Numbered from the stretch's first letter, positions 41,811-51,037 are shown. The stretch is DNA of 64,000 nt from CAJCIS01 sp965276755 (GCA_965276755.1 OZ255625.1:1240001-1304000); one strand, 5' to 3'. Notes: a model not told the origin generated them from the sequence alone. Program-made: numbers and translations.

Positions 41811-42742
41811 GGGCTGATCCGGCTGGCGTGGATGTCGCGCGCGGCAAGCGCGTCCTGTTCGATCTGCGTGCGCAATGCCGCAAAATCGGCAAATTTTTCC
41901 TCGCCGCGGATGAAGGCGAGCAGGGTGACGGCGATGTCCTGGCCGTAGAGATCGCCCGTGTAATCGAACAGATGCGCCTCCAGCCGCGATTGCGCGCCAT
42001 CGGCCACCGTCGGGCGGCGGCCGATATTGGCGACACCCGCCTGCATGCTGCCGTCGGCCAGGCGCGCGGTGACGGCATAGACGCCGCGCGCGGGCTCGAG
42101 GTGTTCGCCAAGTGCGACATTGGCGGTCGGAAAGCCGATCGTGCGGCCGCGCGCATCGCCGTGAATGACCGTGCCGCGTATGGTCCAGGGGCGGCCGAGA
42201 TCAACCGCGGCCCATTCGGGGTAGCCATCCTGCAAGGCGCGGCGGATGCGCGTGGAGGAGATGGGCCCGCGCGCATCGGCGTAGGGGGTGACGATGGTCA
42301 GGCCCATGCCCGCCGCCTCGGCCCCGGCGGCGAGCTTGACGACGTCGCCGCCGCGGCGGTGGCCGAAGGCGAAATCGGGTCCGCAGGCGAGGTGGGCCGC
42401 ACCCAGGCCGTGGTGCAGGACCTCGCTGGTGAAAACGGTTGCCGACATGTGGCTGAAGGCGGTGTTGAAGGGGATTTCGTAGAGGATCTGCACGCCCAGG
42501 GCAGCCAGAGCTTCGCGCCGCTCGGCGGCGAGCGTCAGGCGGAAGGGCGGGTCTTCGGGGCGGAAAAATTGGCGCGGGTGTGGCTCGAAAGTCAGGACGG
42601 CGCGGGGGGCGTTTGGGCGGGCGGCGTGGGCGGCGCGCAGCAGATGGGCGTGGCCGAGATGCACGCCGTCGAAATTGCCTAGCGCCACCGTGGCGCCGCG
42701 CGCGTGCGCCGGCAGGGCGCGCCAATCGGGGAAGATGTGCAT
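41807..42742 (-). CDS. ribF: Bifunctional riboflavin kinase / FAD synthetase
   Basis: Makes FMN and FAD. 311 residues from ATG at 42742 (MHIFPDWRALP). N-terminal nucleotidyltransferase with VALGNFDGVHLGHAHLL near 18-34 and GPDFAFGHRRGG near 125; SSTRIRRAL; C-terminal kinase domain with GRTIGFPTANVAL near 205-217 and the GVANIGRRPTV segment. No FMN riboswitch seen upstream. Confidence 0.95.
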   Translation of the reverse strand: MHIFPDWRALPAHARGATVALGNFDGVHLGHAHLLRAAHAARPNAPRAVLTFEPHPRQFFRPEDPPFRLTLAAERREALAALGVQILYEIPFNTAFSHMSATVFTSEVLHHGLGAAHLACGPDFAFGHRRGGDVVKLAAGAEAAGMGLTIVTPYADARGPISSTRIRRALQDGYPEWAAVDLGRPWTIRGTVIHGDARGRTIGFPTANVALGEHLEPARGVYAVTARLADGSMQAGVANIGRRPTVADGAQSRLEAHLFDYTGDLYGQDIAVTLLAFIRGEEKFADFAALRTQIEQDALAARDIHASRISP

Positions 42743-42806
42743 TGGGCGGGGTTGTCGGGCAGAAGGCGGGGCAAGGCAAGGTTGGAACAAACGCCGTCTA
42801 AACTGA

Positions 42807-42848
42807 TGACGGGGGGTCTGGGGGGACCGGCACGGTCCCCCCAGTTCT
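42807..42848 (+). repeat. Family-B hairpin repeat, compensated stem
   Basis: Perfect 12-base stem CTGGGGGGACCG and CGGTCCCCCCAG around a GCA loop (42818-42844). Versus the consensus, the inner bases have changed on both sides with pairing kept. In the divergent ribF / MhpD-like spacer. Confidence 0.9.
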
Positions 42849-42867
42849 TCCTTGTCTGGAGAAAACG

Positions 42868-43608
42868 ATGAACGCTGCGGAATTCCTCCTGTCAGCACGC
42901 CGGACAGCAACCTACGGCGCCATGCCCCACGCATTACGGCCCCGAACCGAGGCGGAGGCCTACGCCATCCAGGCCAATTGCATGGCCGCACTAGGCCCGA
43001 TCGGCGGATGGAAGGTGGGCGCATCCTATCCAAACTCAGCGTGCACTTGCGCGCCGCTGCCAATGGGCGGGTTGCTGGCTTCGCCGGCGGTGCTGCAAGG
43101 GGACGCGTTCACCAGCCGCGAAATCGAAAGCGAGATCGCCTTTGTGCTCGGCGCCGATCTGCCGGCGCGTGCGGCGCCTTACACGCGCGAAGAAGTGGCC
43201 GCGGCGCTGGCGAGCTGTCACGCCGGCATAGAAGTGCTGCAGAGCCGCTTTGCCGACCCCGATAACACCGATGCGCTGAGCAATCTGGCCGATCTGATCC
43301 GGCACGGCGCCTATGTGCTAGGCCCGCCGATCGGGCCTTGGCGAGACATCGATTTCGCTGCCTTGCAGGTGCGCCAGGTCATTGCGGGCGAGGCGATCCT
43401 GCGCATTGGCAATCCGGCGGGCGACATGATGCGGCTGGTTGTGTGGCTGGCCAATGAGGGCGCGCGTTGGGCGGGCGGCCTCCGCGCCGGGCAGATCGTG
43501 ACCTGCGGGTCTTGGACAGGCAAGTTGGCCGCCCCGCAAGGTGCTGCGGTTTGCACGCAATTTGGTGATCTGCCGGGCGTGGAATTGCGTTTTAGGGAAA
43601 TCGGGTGA
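42868..43608 (+). CDS. 2-keto-4-pentenoate hydratase-like protein (MhpD/FAH family)
   Basis: 246 residues. The family pattern is visible: ALGPIGGWKVGASYP near 41-55, ESEIAFVLGADLP near 86-98 (the EIEsE metal ligands), HAGIEVLQSRF near 119-129, and WLANEGARWAGGLRAGQIVTCGSWTG near 194-219. Enzymes of the family hydrate or decarboxylate 2-oxo acids from aromatic degradation; no pathway genes lie nearby, so the substrate is open. Confidence 0.85.
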   Translation: MNAAEFLLSARRTATYGAMPHALRPRTEAEAYAIQANCMAALGPIGGWKVGASYPNSACTCAPLPMGGLLASPAVLQGDAFTSREIESEIAFVLGADLPARAAPYTREEVAAALASCHAGIEVLQSRFADPDNTDALSNLADLIRHGAYVLGPPIGPWRDIDFAALQVRQVIAGEAILRIGNPAGDMMRLVVWLANEGARWAGGLRAGQIVTCGSWTGKLAAPQGAAVCTQFGDLPGVELRFREIG

Positions 43609-43618
43609 AGGGCTGAAG

Positions 43619-43658
43619 GCTGGGGGAGATGTGCCATCCCCCCCAGACCCCCCGTCAT
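43619..43658 (-). repeat. Family-B hairpin repeat
   Basis: Reverse canonical copy, 10 bases after the MhpD-like stop. Head-to-head with the copy at 43682, giving a 105-base near-palindrome. Confidence 0.88.
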
Positions 43659-43681
43659 TATTTAGAACGAGGCCCTACAAT

Positions 43682-43724
43682 CGACGGGGGGTCTGGGGGG
43701 GATGGCACATCTCCCCCAGCCTTC
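43682..43724 (+). repeat. Family-B hairpin repeat
   Basis: Forward canonical copy, partner of the one at 43619; lies after the stop of the convergent chemoreceptor gene. Confidence 0.88.
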
Positions 43725-43741
43725 CTTAAAAAGCACCCCAG

Positions 43742-45400
43742 TCAGGCGGTGCGCGTCTCCTGCAGCAACAGCCTGACCTGCCTGGATAATTGCTCGGCCT
43801 GGCGCGAGAGGTCGGCCGCCGAAGTCAGCACATGGCCCGACGCCAAGCCCGTTTCTCCGGCCATTTGCGTCACCCCCGCAATATCGGCCGTGACCGTCCT
43901 TGTCGCCAGCGCGGTCTTGTGCACGTTGCGCGCAATTTCCTGCGTGGCCGAACCTTGCTGGTCCACGGCGGCGGCAATTGTGGTGGCAATAATGCTGACC
44001 TGTTCGATGGTGCTGGCAATGGCATTGATCGCGCGCACCGCCTCACCCGTGGAGCCCTGGATGTCGGCGATGCGGCGCGAAATCTCCTCTGTGGCGCGCG
44101 CGGTCTGGCGGGCCAGCTCCTTGACCTCGGAGGCGACCACAGCAAAGCCGCGACCGGCATCGCCGGCGCGCGCGGCCTCGATCGTGGCATTCAGCGCCAG
44201 CAGGTTCGTCTGGCCGGCAATTGTGGTGATCAGTTCGACCACCTGGCCGATCCTGCTGGCGCCGTCGGCCAAGGCGCGCACGATCGTGTCGGTGTGGCGC
44301 GCCGTCTGTACCGCGTTCTGGCTGCGCCTGGCCGCCTGCGCGACCTGGCGCGTGATTTCGCTGATGCTGACGGAGAGTTGCTCGGCCGCGGCCGCGGTCG
44401 TCTGCATCGCGTCACTGGCCTCGCTTGCGGCGCGTCCGGCACTGCCCGCCTTCTGGTCGGTCTGGCTGGCGTTGTTGGCCAAAGCTTGTGACGTGGCCTC
44501 AAGCTCGGTCGCGGCCGCGGCGATCTGGCCCGCGAGCGATCCCGCATCGCGTTCGAAATTCCGCATCAGCTGATCCAGGCGCGCCACGTGCCGCTCCCTG
44601 ACCAGCCGCTCGGTATGCTGTTTGACGGCCAGACAATCCGCGGCGTCGAGGCTTTCCTTGAAGACGATCAGCGCGCCGGCCATGGCACCGATTTCGTCGC
44701 CGCGCGCCGTGCCCTCGACCACCACGGTGCGATCGCCCCCGGCAATTCGGCGTGTGGTCTGCGCCAGGCGCTGCAGCGGGATGGACACTGTTGTGGCGAC
44801 CAGTGCGCACAACAGGAGGCAGGTGATGACGCCCGCGGCCAGACATGCGAGGACCATCACGCGCCAGCGGGTCAATGAAACGGCGCCTTGCGCCAGTGCG
44901 TCTTGCCCCGCTGCCTCGGTCACCGCCAGGTCCTGGCGCAGGGCCGAGGTCAGTTGCAGGAAAGGCGTGGTGTTCCGCTCCGCCAGCAGCCATGCGGCGC
45001 CGGCCGGCGTTTGAACGGCAGCTTGGATGGCGGCCTTGTGCTGCGGCCAAATCGCCGCGAACAGGCCCGGGCTTTTGCCGCCACCCTCCTGGGCGCGTAC
45101 GCGATCATAGCTGGCGGCCCATTCCTCGACCGCGGCCACCTCGTTGTGCAGCGCCTGCGCTGCCGTGCCGCGGTCCGTACCGGAACCAGCCAGCGCCAGG
45201 CGCGCCTCATCGATGCGGCAGGCCCCCAGCGCGGTCAGCAGATTGGCGAGGCGCGTGACGCGTGGCAGCCAGAGAGTGCGGGTGTTGCCGTGCACCGCAT
45301 TGAGCTGGGTCAAGGCAGTGGCGCCCAGCGCCAGAATCACGGCAAGAAGAACGGCAAAGGCGACGTTCATCTTGGTGCCGATCGACTGGCGATTAAACAT
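43742..45400 (-). CDS. Methyl-accepting chemotaxis protein
   Basis: 552 residues. TM1 about 12-31, periplasmic four-helix-type sensor 32-178, TM2 about 179-203, HAMP about 204-256, cytoplasmic signalling helices, and the hairpin tip with IAGQTNLLALNATIEAARAG from 394. No CheB/CheR-tethering pentapeptide at the C-terminus. No other chemotaxis or flagellar genes are in the window. A family-A repeat lies upstream, between it and rnd. Confidence 0.93.
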   Translation of the reverse strand: MFNRQSIGTKMNVAFAVLLAVILALGATALTQLNAVHGNTRTLWLPRVTRLANLLTALGACRIDEARLALAGSGTDRGTAAQALHNEVAAVEEWAASYDRVRAQEGGGKSPGLFAAIWPQHKAAIQAAVQTPAGAAWLLAERNTTPFLQLTSALRQDLAVTEAAGQDALAQGAVSLTRWRVMVLACLAAGVITCLLLCALVATTVSIPLQRLAQTTRRIAGGDRTVVVEGTARGDEIGAMAGALIVFKESLDAADCLAVKQHTERLVRERHVARLDQLMRNFERDAGSLAGQIAAAATELEATSQALANNASQTDQKAGSAGRAASEASDAMQTTAAAAEQLSVSISEITRQVAQAARRSQNAVQTARHTDTIVRALADGASRIGQVVELITTIAGQTNLLALNATIEAARAGDAGRGFAVVASEVKELARQTARATEEISRRIADIQGSTGEAVRAINAIASTIEQVSIIATTIAAAVDQQGSATQEIARNVHKTALATRTVTADIAGVTQMAGETGLASGHVLTSAADLSRQAEQLSRQVRLLLQETRTA

Positions 45401-45475
45401 GGCCGAGACACATCTCTTAGGGCGAGCGACTTGCTTATACGCGGGCGCGGGTTGATGCGCCGCTAACCCCTAAGG

Positions 45476-45526
45476 AGCAAAAGTTTTTTGGTCCTTTTTT
45501 TCAAAAAAGAACTGCTTCCTTCCCTA
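45476..45526 (-). repeat. Family-A hairpin repeat
   Basis: Reverse copy with one arm GTCCTTTTTT and partner ending GAAC, so one GU-type or mismatched pair. Between rnd and the chemoreceptor gene. Confidence 0.82.
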
Positions 45527-45537
45527 ACCTTCCTTCC

Positions 45538-46701
45538 CTAACTACGAATCAAAGTAATCCGTCGCCCACTAACCCCCAAAGCCAGCCTCCCGGCCTTGAG
45601 CGCCAGCGCGTCCTCGCCAAAAACCCGGTGGCGCCAGCCGGAGAGCGCGGGAATATCCGGCTGATCCTCGGTCGCCAGCCGATCCAGGTCCTCAGCGCCG
45701 GCGAGCAGCTTGGGGGCGACGTCATGCGCCTCTGCCTTTTCGGCAAGAAGCACGCGCAGCAATGCGATCAGCGCGGGGGATGGTTTGGGACCTTCGCGCT
45801 GGGTGCGGCCGTCCGGCAGCGCCTCTTCGGACAGGGCAGCGGCCGCGGCCAGGGCGGCGAGCAGGCCTTGGCCCGATGCGCCCTCGGCAAAGCCGCGGGT
45901 GACGCCGCGGATGCGGCCCAGCGCGTCCGCGGTGGCAGGCGAGGTGGCGGCGAGTTCGAGCAGGCTTTCGTCGCGGATCAGGCGCTGGCGGGGGATGTTG
46001 ATGCGCTGTGCCTCGCGTTCCCGCCACGCCGCCGCGGCGCGCAGGGCGGCGAGCATGCGCCGGTTGGACGTGCGCGGGCGCATGCGTTCCCACATCGTCT
46101 CCGGGTCCGGGCGGTAGGTGGCGGGGCTGGTGAGGATGGCCATTTCCTCGGCGACCCACTGCGTGCGGCCTTCTTCGGCGAGGCGGGCGGTCAGGCGTTC
46201 ATAGACCTGGCGGAGATAGGTGACGTCCGCCGCGGCGTAGGTGACCTGCGCGGGCGAGAGGGGGCGGGCTGACCAGTCTGAGAAGCGATGGGCCTTGTCG
46301 ATGTGGCCGCCGGTAAGCGCGCCGACGAGGCTGTCATACCCGACCTGGTCGCCGAAGCCGGCGACCATGGCGGCGATCTGCGTGTCGAAGAGGGGTTTGG
46401 GAATGGCGCCGAAGAGCTGGAGGAAGATTTCCACGTCCTGGCGGGCGGCGTGAAAGACTTTGGTGGTGTTTTCGTGGGCCATCAGGGCGCCGAGGGGGGC
46501 GAGATCGATGCCCTGTGCCTGGGCGTCTATGACGGCGACGTCGGTTGTGCCGGCGAGTTGGACGACGCAGAGCTCTGGCCAGTAGGTGCGTTCGCGCATG
46601 AATTCGGTGTCGACGGTGACGAAGGGTTCGGTGGCGAGGCGTTCGCAGAGGGCGGCGAGGTCGGCGGTTTTTGTGATCAGGGCTGTCGGCGGGAAGGGCA
46701 T
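45538..46701 (-). CDS. rnd: Ribonuclease D
   Basis: 3'-5' exoribonuclease for tRNA and structured RNA processing. 387 residues. DEDD motifs: VDTEFMRERTYWPELCVVQLA near 31-50, VFHAARQDVEIFL near 84-96, YDSLVGALTG, and YAAADVTYLRQVYERL near 155-170; HRDC-like domain about 215-290 (RALLAALRAAAAWRE pattern). Divergent from aspS. Confidence 0.94.
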   Translation of the reverse strand: MPFPPTALITKTADLAALCERLATEPFVTVDTEFMRERTYWPELCVVQLAGTTDVAVIDAQAQGIDLAPLGALMAHENTTKVFHAARQDVEIFLQLFGAIPKPLFDTQIAAMVAGFGDQVGYDSLVGALTGGHIDKAHRFSDWSARPLSPAQVTYAAADVTYLRQVYERLTARLAEEGRTQWVAEEMAILTSPATYRPDPETMWERMRPRTSNRRMLAALRAAAAWREREAQRINIPRQRLIRDESLLELAATSPATADALGRIRGVTRGFAEGASGQGLLAALAAAAALSEEALPDGRTQREGPKPSPALIALLRVLLAEKAEAHDVAPKLLAGAEDLDRLATEDQPDIPALSGWRHRVFGEDALALKAGRLALGVSGRRITLIRS

Positions 46702-46733
46702 GCTGTCGGTATGCCATAGTGTGGCCTAAGTCG

Positions 46734-46783
46734 CGACGGGGGGTTGGGGCGCGGGCCTTGGGCGCATCGGCACATGCGCCCAC
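46734..46783 (+). repeat. Diverged family-B hairpin repeat
   Basis: GACGGGGGG box followed by stem GGGCGCAT-CGGCAC-ATGCGCCC. Tip bases differ on both arms from the consensus. In the rnd/aspS divergent spacer, in the aspS leader. Confidence 0.7.
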
Positions 46784-46859
46784 TTTACCGCCCAAGCCCT
46801 CAGCCTTGCCTTTGCTTTGCGTGCGGGGCATTTCGGGCGGCGTTTTCCGGGGATTTTGC

Positions 46860-48665
46860 ATGCACGCCTATCGCACTCATCGGGCAGGCTCGCTGCGCGC
46901 GAGCGATGAGGGGGCGGAGGTGCGCCTGTCGGGGTGGGTGCACAGCAAGCGCGACCATGGCGGGCTGCTGTTCATCGACCTGCGCGACCATGAGGGGATG
47001 ACGCAGCTGGTGTTTGCCGCTGGCTCGGCGGCGTTTGCCGTGGCCGAGGGGGTGCGGCCGGAGAGCGTGGTCACCGCGACAGGGCGGGTGGTGCGGCGGC
47101 AGGGGGCGACGGTAAATCCGAAGCTGCCGACCGGGGAAATCGAGGTTTCGGCCGAGACGCTTGTCGTTCAGAGCGAGGCGGCGGTGCTTCCGATGCAGGT
47201 GGCGGGTGGGGAGAATTATCCTGACGAGTTGCGGCTGCGCTACCGGTATCTGGATTTGCGGCGCGATCGGGTGCACCGGAACATGGTGCTGCGCGCGCAG
47301 GTGATTGCATCCATTCGGGCGCGGATGATCGGCGCGGGGTTCATGGAGTTTCAGACACCGATTTTGACCGCGAGCAGTCCGGAGGGCGCGCGGGATTTTC
47401 TGGTGCCGGCGCGCATGCATCCGGGCAAGTTCTACGCGTTGCCGCAGGCGCCTCAGCAATTCAAGCAGTTGCTGATGGTGGCGGGGTTCGACCGGTATTT
47501 CCAGATCGCACCATGTTTTCGCGATGAGGCGAGCCGGGCGGATCGCTCGCCTGGGGAGTTCTATCAGCTGGATTTCGAGATGAGTTTCGTGACGCAGGAG
47601 GATGTGTTCGAGACGATTGAACCTGTGATTGCGGGCGTGTTCGAGGAGTTTGCGGCGGGGCGCGTGGTGGATGGGGCGCCGTTCGTGCGCATTCCTTATG
47701 ACAGGGCGCTGCTGGAATTTGGCTCCGACAAGCCGGATTTGCGCAATCCGTTGCGCGTTGTCGATGTGACGGCGCAGTTTGCCGGCGGCGGGTTCGGGTT
47801 GTTTGCCAAGATTGCCGGGAGTGGCGGCGTGGTGCGGGCGGTGCGCGCGCCTGGGGCGGCGGGGCGGCCGCGGGGGTTTTATGACAAGCTGAACCAGTGG
47901 ACGCGCGACGAGGGCGCGGGCGGGCTGGGCTACATTATTTTCGAGGCGGACGGCGCACGCGGACCGATTGCCAAAAATTTGGAGCCGGATCGGTGTGAGG
48001 CCGTGCGGGTGGCGTGTGGCGCCGGGGCAGGTGACGCGGTATTTTTCGCGGCGGGGAAGCGCGAGGCGGCGCAGAAGTTTTCAGGCTTGGTGCGCACGCG
48101 GTTGGGGGTGGAACTGGGACTGGTGGAGAATGGGGCTTTCCGGTTCTGCTGGATTACCGATTTCCCGATGTATGAATTGAATGAGGAGACGGGGTTGATC
48201 GATTTCAGCCACAACCCGTTCAGCATGCCGCAGGGGGGGATGGCGGCACTGGAGGGGCAAGATCCGCTGACGATCAAGGCGTTTCAGTATGATATCGTGT
48301 GCAACGGGATCGAGCTGTCTTCCGGCGCCATCCGCAATCATTTGCCGGACATCATGATCCGCGCTTTTGCCATTGCAGGCTATCCCGAGAGCGAGGTTGA
48401 GGCGCGGTTTGGCGGCATGCTGAACGCATTTCGCTATGGCGCGCCACCACACGGCGGGTCGGCGCCGGGGATCGATCGGATTGTCATGTTGTTGGCCGAT
48501 GAGCCGAATATTCGCGAGGTGATTCTGTTTCCGCTCAACCAGCAGGGGGAGGATTTGCTGATGGGGGCGCCGGCGCCGGTGGGGGCGGCGCGGTTGAAGG
48601 AGCTGTCGATTGCGTTGGATTTAGGAAAGAAGGTTGGGGGGGATGTGCCATCCCCCCCAATTTAG
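46860..48665 (+). CDS. aspS: Aspartyl-tRNA synthetase
   Basis: 601 residues from ATG at 46860 (MHAYRTHRAGSLRAS), class II synthetase. OB-fold with VRLSGWVHSKRDHGGLLFIDLRD pattern near 21-43, motif 1 and 2 regions (FMEFQTPILTASSPEGARDFLVP, CFRDEASRADRSPGEFYQLD), GAD insert, and motif 3 GGSAPGIDRIVML near 540. The last about 13 residues (KKVGGDVPSPPI) are encoded by a family-B repeat, which provides the stop codon. Confidence 0.96.
   Translation: MHAYRTHRAGSLRASDEGAEVRLSGWVHSKRDHGGLLFIDLRDHEGMTQLVFAAGSAAFAVAEGVRPESVVTATGRVVRRQGATVNPKLPTGEIEVSAETLVVQSEAAVLPMQVAGGENYPDELRLRYRYLDLRRDRVHRNMVLRAQVIASIRARMIGAGFMEFQTPILTASSPEGARDFLVPARMHPGKFYALPQAPQQFKQLLMVAGFDRYFQIAPCFRDEASRADRSPGEFYQLDFEMSFVTQEDVFETIEPVIAGVFEEFAAGRVVDGAPFVRIPYDRALLEFGSDKPDLRNPLRVVDVTAQFAGGGFGLFAKIAGSGGVVRAVRAPGAAGRPRGFYDKLNQWTRDEGAGGLGYIIFEADGARGPIAKNLEPDRCEAVRVACGAGAGDAVFFAAGKREAAQKFSGLVRTRLGVELGLVENGAFRFCWITDFPMYELNEETGLIDFSHNPFSMPQGGMAALEGQDPLTIKAFQYDIVCNGIELSSGAIRNHLPDIMIRAFAIAGYPESEVEARFGGMLNAFRYGAPPHGGSAPGIDRIVMLLADEPNIREVILFPLNQQGEDLLMGAPAPVGAARLKELSIALDLGKKVGGDVPSPPI
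48630..48664 (-). repeat. Family-B hairpin repeat forming a gene end
   Basis: Reverse copy with GATG-TGC-CATC tip, inside the aspS frame; the TAG stop of aspS follows directly. Confidence 0.85.
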
Positions 48666-48679
48666 GCAAGGCCATACAT

Positions 48680-48721
48680 TCGACGGGGGGTCTTGGGGGG
48701 GATGGCACATCCCCCCCAGTC
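48680..48721 (+). repeat. Family-B hairpin repeat
   Basis: Forward copy, partner of the one at 48630, between the convergent aspS and TonB-receptor genes. Confidence 0.87.
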
Positions 48722-48727
48722 CTTCTC

Positions 48728-51037
48728 CTAAAAATGATAGGCCAGCGTCATGCCAAACTGACGCGGGCGCAGGATTGCGCTGGAGTGATACCCTGTGTCG
48801 TAATTCACCGCCTGGACCGTGGGCAGCAAATAGCCTGAATCATATTGCTCACCGAAAAGATTGGTCGAGCCTACGACACCGAAGAGGTTTTTGACGAAGA
48901 AGTCTGCCTGCCAGCGCCCGCCCGGCGGATGTGCGCCGATGTAGAGATTGGCAATCGCGCGCGGGTCTTCGCCCAGGTTGAGCAGGCCGAGATGCGTGGC
49001 GGGCGTAAAGCTGTAGAGCGCGCGCACAAAGCCTTCCAAATGTTCGGTGACCGCCAGATCGTATTCCGTGTTGACGCTGACGAACCAGGTGGGCGCACCG
49101 AGCGTGGTGTTCGTCGTGCACAGACTGGATATGGCGCCGGCTGGGAAGACGTGCGGCGGCCCGTTCGTGTTCGGCTGGCCGGTGCCGGCGAAATCGTTGC
49201 ACGGCAATCGCGCATTGTCGTAATGGGAATTGTCATACGTAGTGTTCAGATGCAGACGCCATGAATCCGTCACATAGGCGTCGGCGGCAAATTCGGCGCC
49301 CTGGGCGATAGCGTTGCCGTTGGTTGTGACGTTGGCGTAGCCCAGGTACGTGAAGACATTATTTTGCCGGCCGATATAGTTCTGATAGGCTTGATGAAAG
49401 ATGTCTGCGTTCATGCGTACGCGGCCGCCGAAGAGCTGCGCCTTGGTGCCGATTTCGAAGTCAAATGATTCTTCGGGCTGGAAGATGAGGAAGCTTTCGG
49501 GTAACGGCAGACTTTCGCCGACGACGATGCCGCCCGGGCGGAAGGACTGACCGAAGCTGGAATACACCATGATGTCGGGCGTGAAATGGTGCGTGTAGCT
49601 GGCAAGGCCCGTCCAGGCGCGATACTCCTGGTGCTGGTTGCCGGGTGAAATCAGGATCTGATTGATGCTGCCGCCACCGAAGATTTGCGGGATGTAGGCG
49701 GTGTACGGACTGGCGCGGTATTGCTGTTCGAATTGCCAGCGCAGGCCGCCTTCCAGTGTGTCGCGGTCGCTGAGCTTGAAGGTTTCGTCGGTGAAGATGG
49801 CGTAATCGGTGGCGAGCTGTTCGATGCCGACATCGGCATTGACCACAGCGAGCGGCTTGGCACCTGGTGCAAAGATGATTTCAGACGGCGTGAAAACGTC
49901 CACGTTGGCGTCCTGGTGCGCGAAATAGAGGCCGAGCATATAGCCCAGCCGTTGATCGCCGGTCGATTGGAAGCGGACTTCCTGCGTGAGCTGTTCGAGG
50001 CCTTCGTGCATGCGCTGCGTTCCCGCATCAAAATGCGGCAGCAGATCGCCGCGGTCCTCGTATGTGGCGAATTCGTCGCCCACGGCCTGGTAGCCGCCAA
50101 TATAGGTGAGTTCGTTGGCGCCGAGCGCGTAGGTGGCCTGCAATGTGGTGAGTTCTGTGCGGTCATAGAAGGTATAGGGACCGGGATGCACGGCTTGATT
50201 GTCGGCAGTCGAGATCGGGCCGAGCATGCCGTCGCCCGATACCGCGAAAAGCTGGCGGGAGCGGTCATTGGCGACCTGGCTTGTGAGCGAAATGCTCAGC
50301 GCGTCGTTTGGCTGTACGTCGACGGTGATGCGGCCGGAATGCTGAAGGTTATAGTCCTTCTGGCCTGTTGCAATGTCGCGGGTGACATATAGGTCGTTTT
50401 GGTCGAATAGCCCGGCCAGGCGCACGGCAAGCTTGCCGGGAATGATCGGACCGCCGGCAGCGAACTGCGTCTGGATCTGGTCGTCGGTTGCAAATATCTG
50501 CTGGATGTAGCCGTCCCATTTGTCCATGGCAGGGCGTTGCGTGTCAATGATGATGGCGCCGGCGGGCGAGGTGCGGCCGCGCAGCGTGCCTTGCGGACCA
50601 CGAATGATTTCGACATGATCGACATCGTAGAGATCCTGGAACGCGCTGGAGGTTTGCGAGAGGGGGACTTCGTTGACGTAGACGTCCACCGCCGGATTGG
50701 CGGTGGTATCGGGGTCATAGGTAATGCCGCGCAGCGAGATGTTCTGGCCCTGCCCGCCATTGTCGCTGAGCGTCAGGCCGGAGACCAGAAGCTGCACATC
50801 CTGGAATTGCTCCAGGCTGAGGCGGCGCAGCGTGGCGCCGCCTACCACGTCCACGTTCTGCGGGACATTTTGGACGTTCTGACTGCGCTTTTTCGCGTGA
50901 ACTATGACCTGTTCTAGTTGGCTCGGCGGCGGCTCGGCTTGCGCCAGCACAGGGGTAAAAAACAACAAAAGGGCAAGGGGCTTTGCCCCCTGCACCCCCA
51001 CCAAGGACAAGTCCTTGGAATCTTTTCTATATCTCAT
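48728..51037 (-). CDS. TonB-dependent outer-membrane receptor
   Basis: 769 residues. Signal peptide ends LLFFTPVLAQA; TonB-box-like region VIVHAKKRSQNVQNVPQNV near 46; plug domain with SLRGITYDPDTTANPAVDVYVNEV and VEIIRGPQGTLRGRTSPAGAI pattern; 22-strand barrel ending in the Phe-final LAYHF. The plug sequence resembles receptors of the sugar/iron-complex class in sphingomonads and acetic acid bacteria; the ligand is not deducible. The ATG at 51037 has GGAG/GAGG upstream and overlaps dnaE by 11 bases. Residues 4-22 come from a family-C repeat. Confidence 0.9.
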   Translation of the reverse strand: MRYRKDSKDLSLVGVQGAKPLALLLFFTPVLAQAEPPPSQLEQVIVHAKKRSQNVQNVPQNVDVVGGATLRRLSLEQFQDVQLLVSGLTLSDNGGQGQNISLRGITYDPDTTANPAVDVYVNEVPLSQTSSAFQDLYDVDHVEIIRGPQGTLRGRTSPAGAIIIDTQRPAMDKWDGYIQQIFATDDQIQTQFAAGGPIIPGKLAVRLAGLFDQNDLYVTRDIATGQKDYNLQHSGRITVDVQPNDALSISLTSQVANDRSRQLFAVSGDGMLGPISTADNQAVHPGPYTFYDRTELTTLQATYALGANELTYIGGYQAVGDEFATYEDRGDLLPHFDAGTQRMHEGLEQLTQEVRFQSTGDQRLGYMLGLYFAHQDANVDVFTPSEIIFAPGAKPLAVVNADVGIEQLATDYAIFTDETFKLSDRDTLEGGLRWQFEQQYRASPYTAYIPQIFGGGSINQILISPGNQHQEYRAWTGLASYTHHFTPDIMVYSSFGQSFRPGGIVVGESLPLPESFLIFQPEESFDFEIGTKAQLFGGRVRMNADIFHQAYQNYIGRQNNVFTYLGYANVTTNGNAIAQGAEFAADAYVTDSWRLHLNTTYDNSHYDNARLPCNDFAGTGQPNTNGPPHVFPAGAISSLCTTNTTLGAPTWFVSVNTEYDLAVTEHLEGFVRALYSFTPATHLGLLNLGEDPRAIANLYIGAHPPGGRWQADFFVKNLFGVVGSTNLFGEQYDSGYLLPTVQAVNYDTGYHSSAILRPRQFGMTLAYHF
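50971..51020 (-). repeat. Family-C double-hairpin repeat inside a gene start
   Basis: Two hairpins: GGGGC-TTT-GCCCC and CCAAGGAC-AA-GTCCTTGG. Encodes SKDLSLVGVQGAKPLAL in the signal-peptide n-region of the TonB receptor. Homologous copy at 58041. Confidence 0.75.

Noticed and set aside
42743..42867. FMN riboswitch upstream of ribF
   Set aside because: The spacer is short and filled with a B repeat; none of the conserved RFN core segments is present.
25455..48721. B repeats as a CRISPR array
   Set aside because: Copies are far apart, in both orientations, with genes rather than unique spacers between them, and there are no cas genes.
48728..51037. TonB receptor as part of a siderophore or sugar-uptake cluster
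   Set aside because: Neighbouring genes are dnaE and aspS; no sigma/anti-sigma pair, ABC transporter or degradation genes lie nearby.
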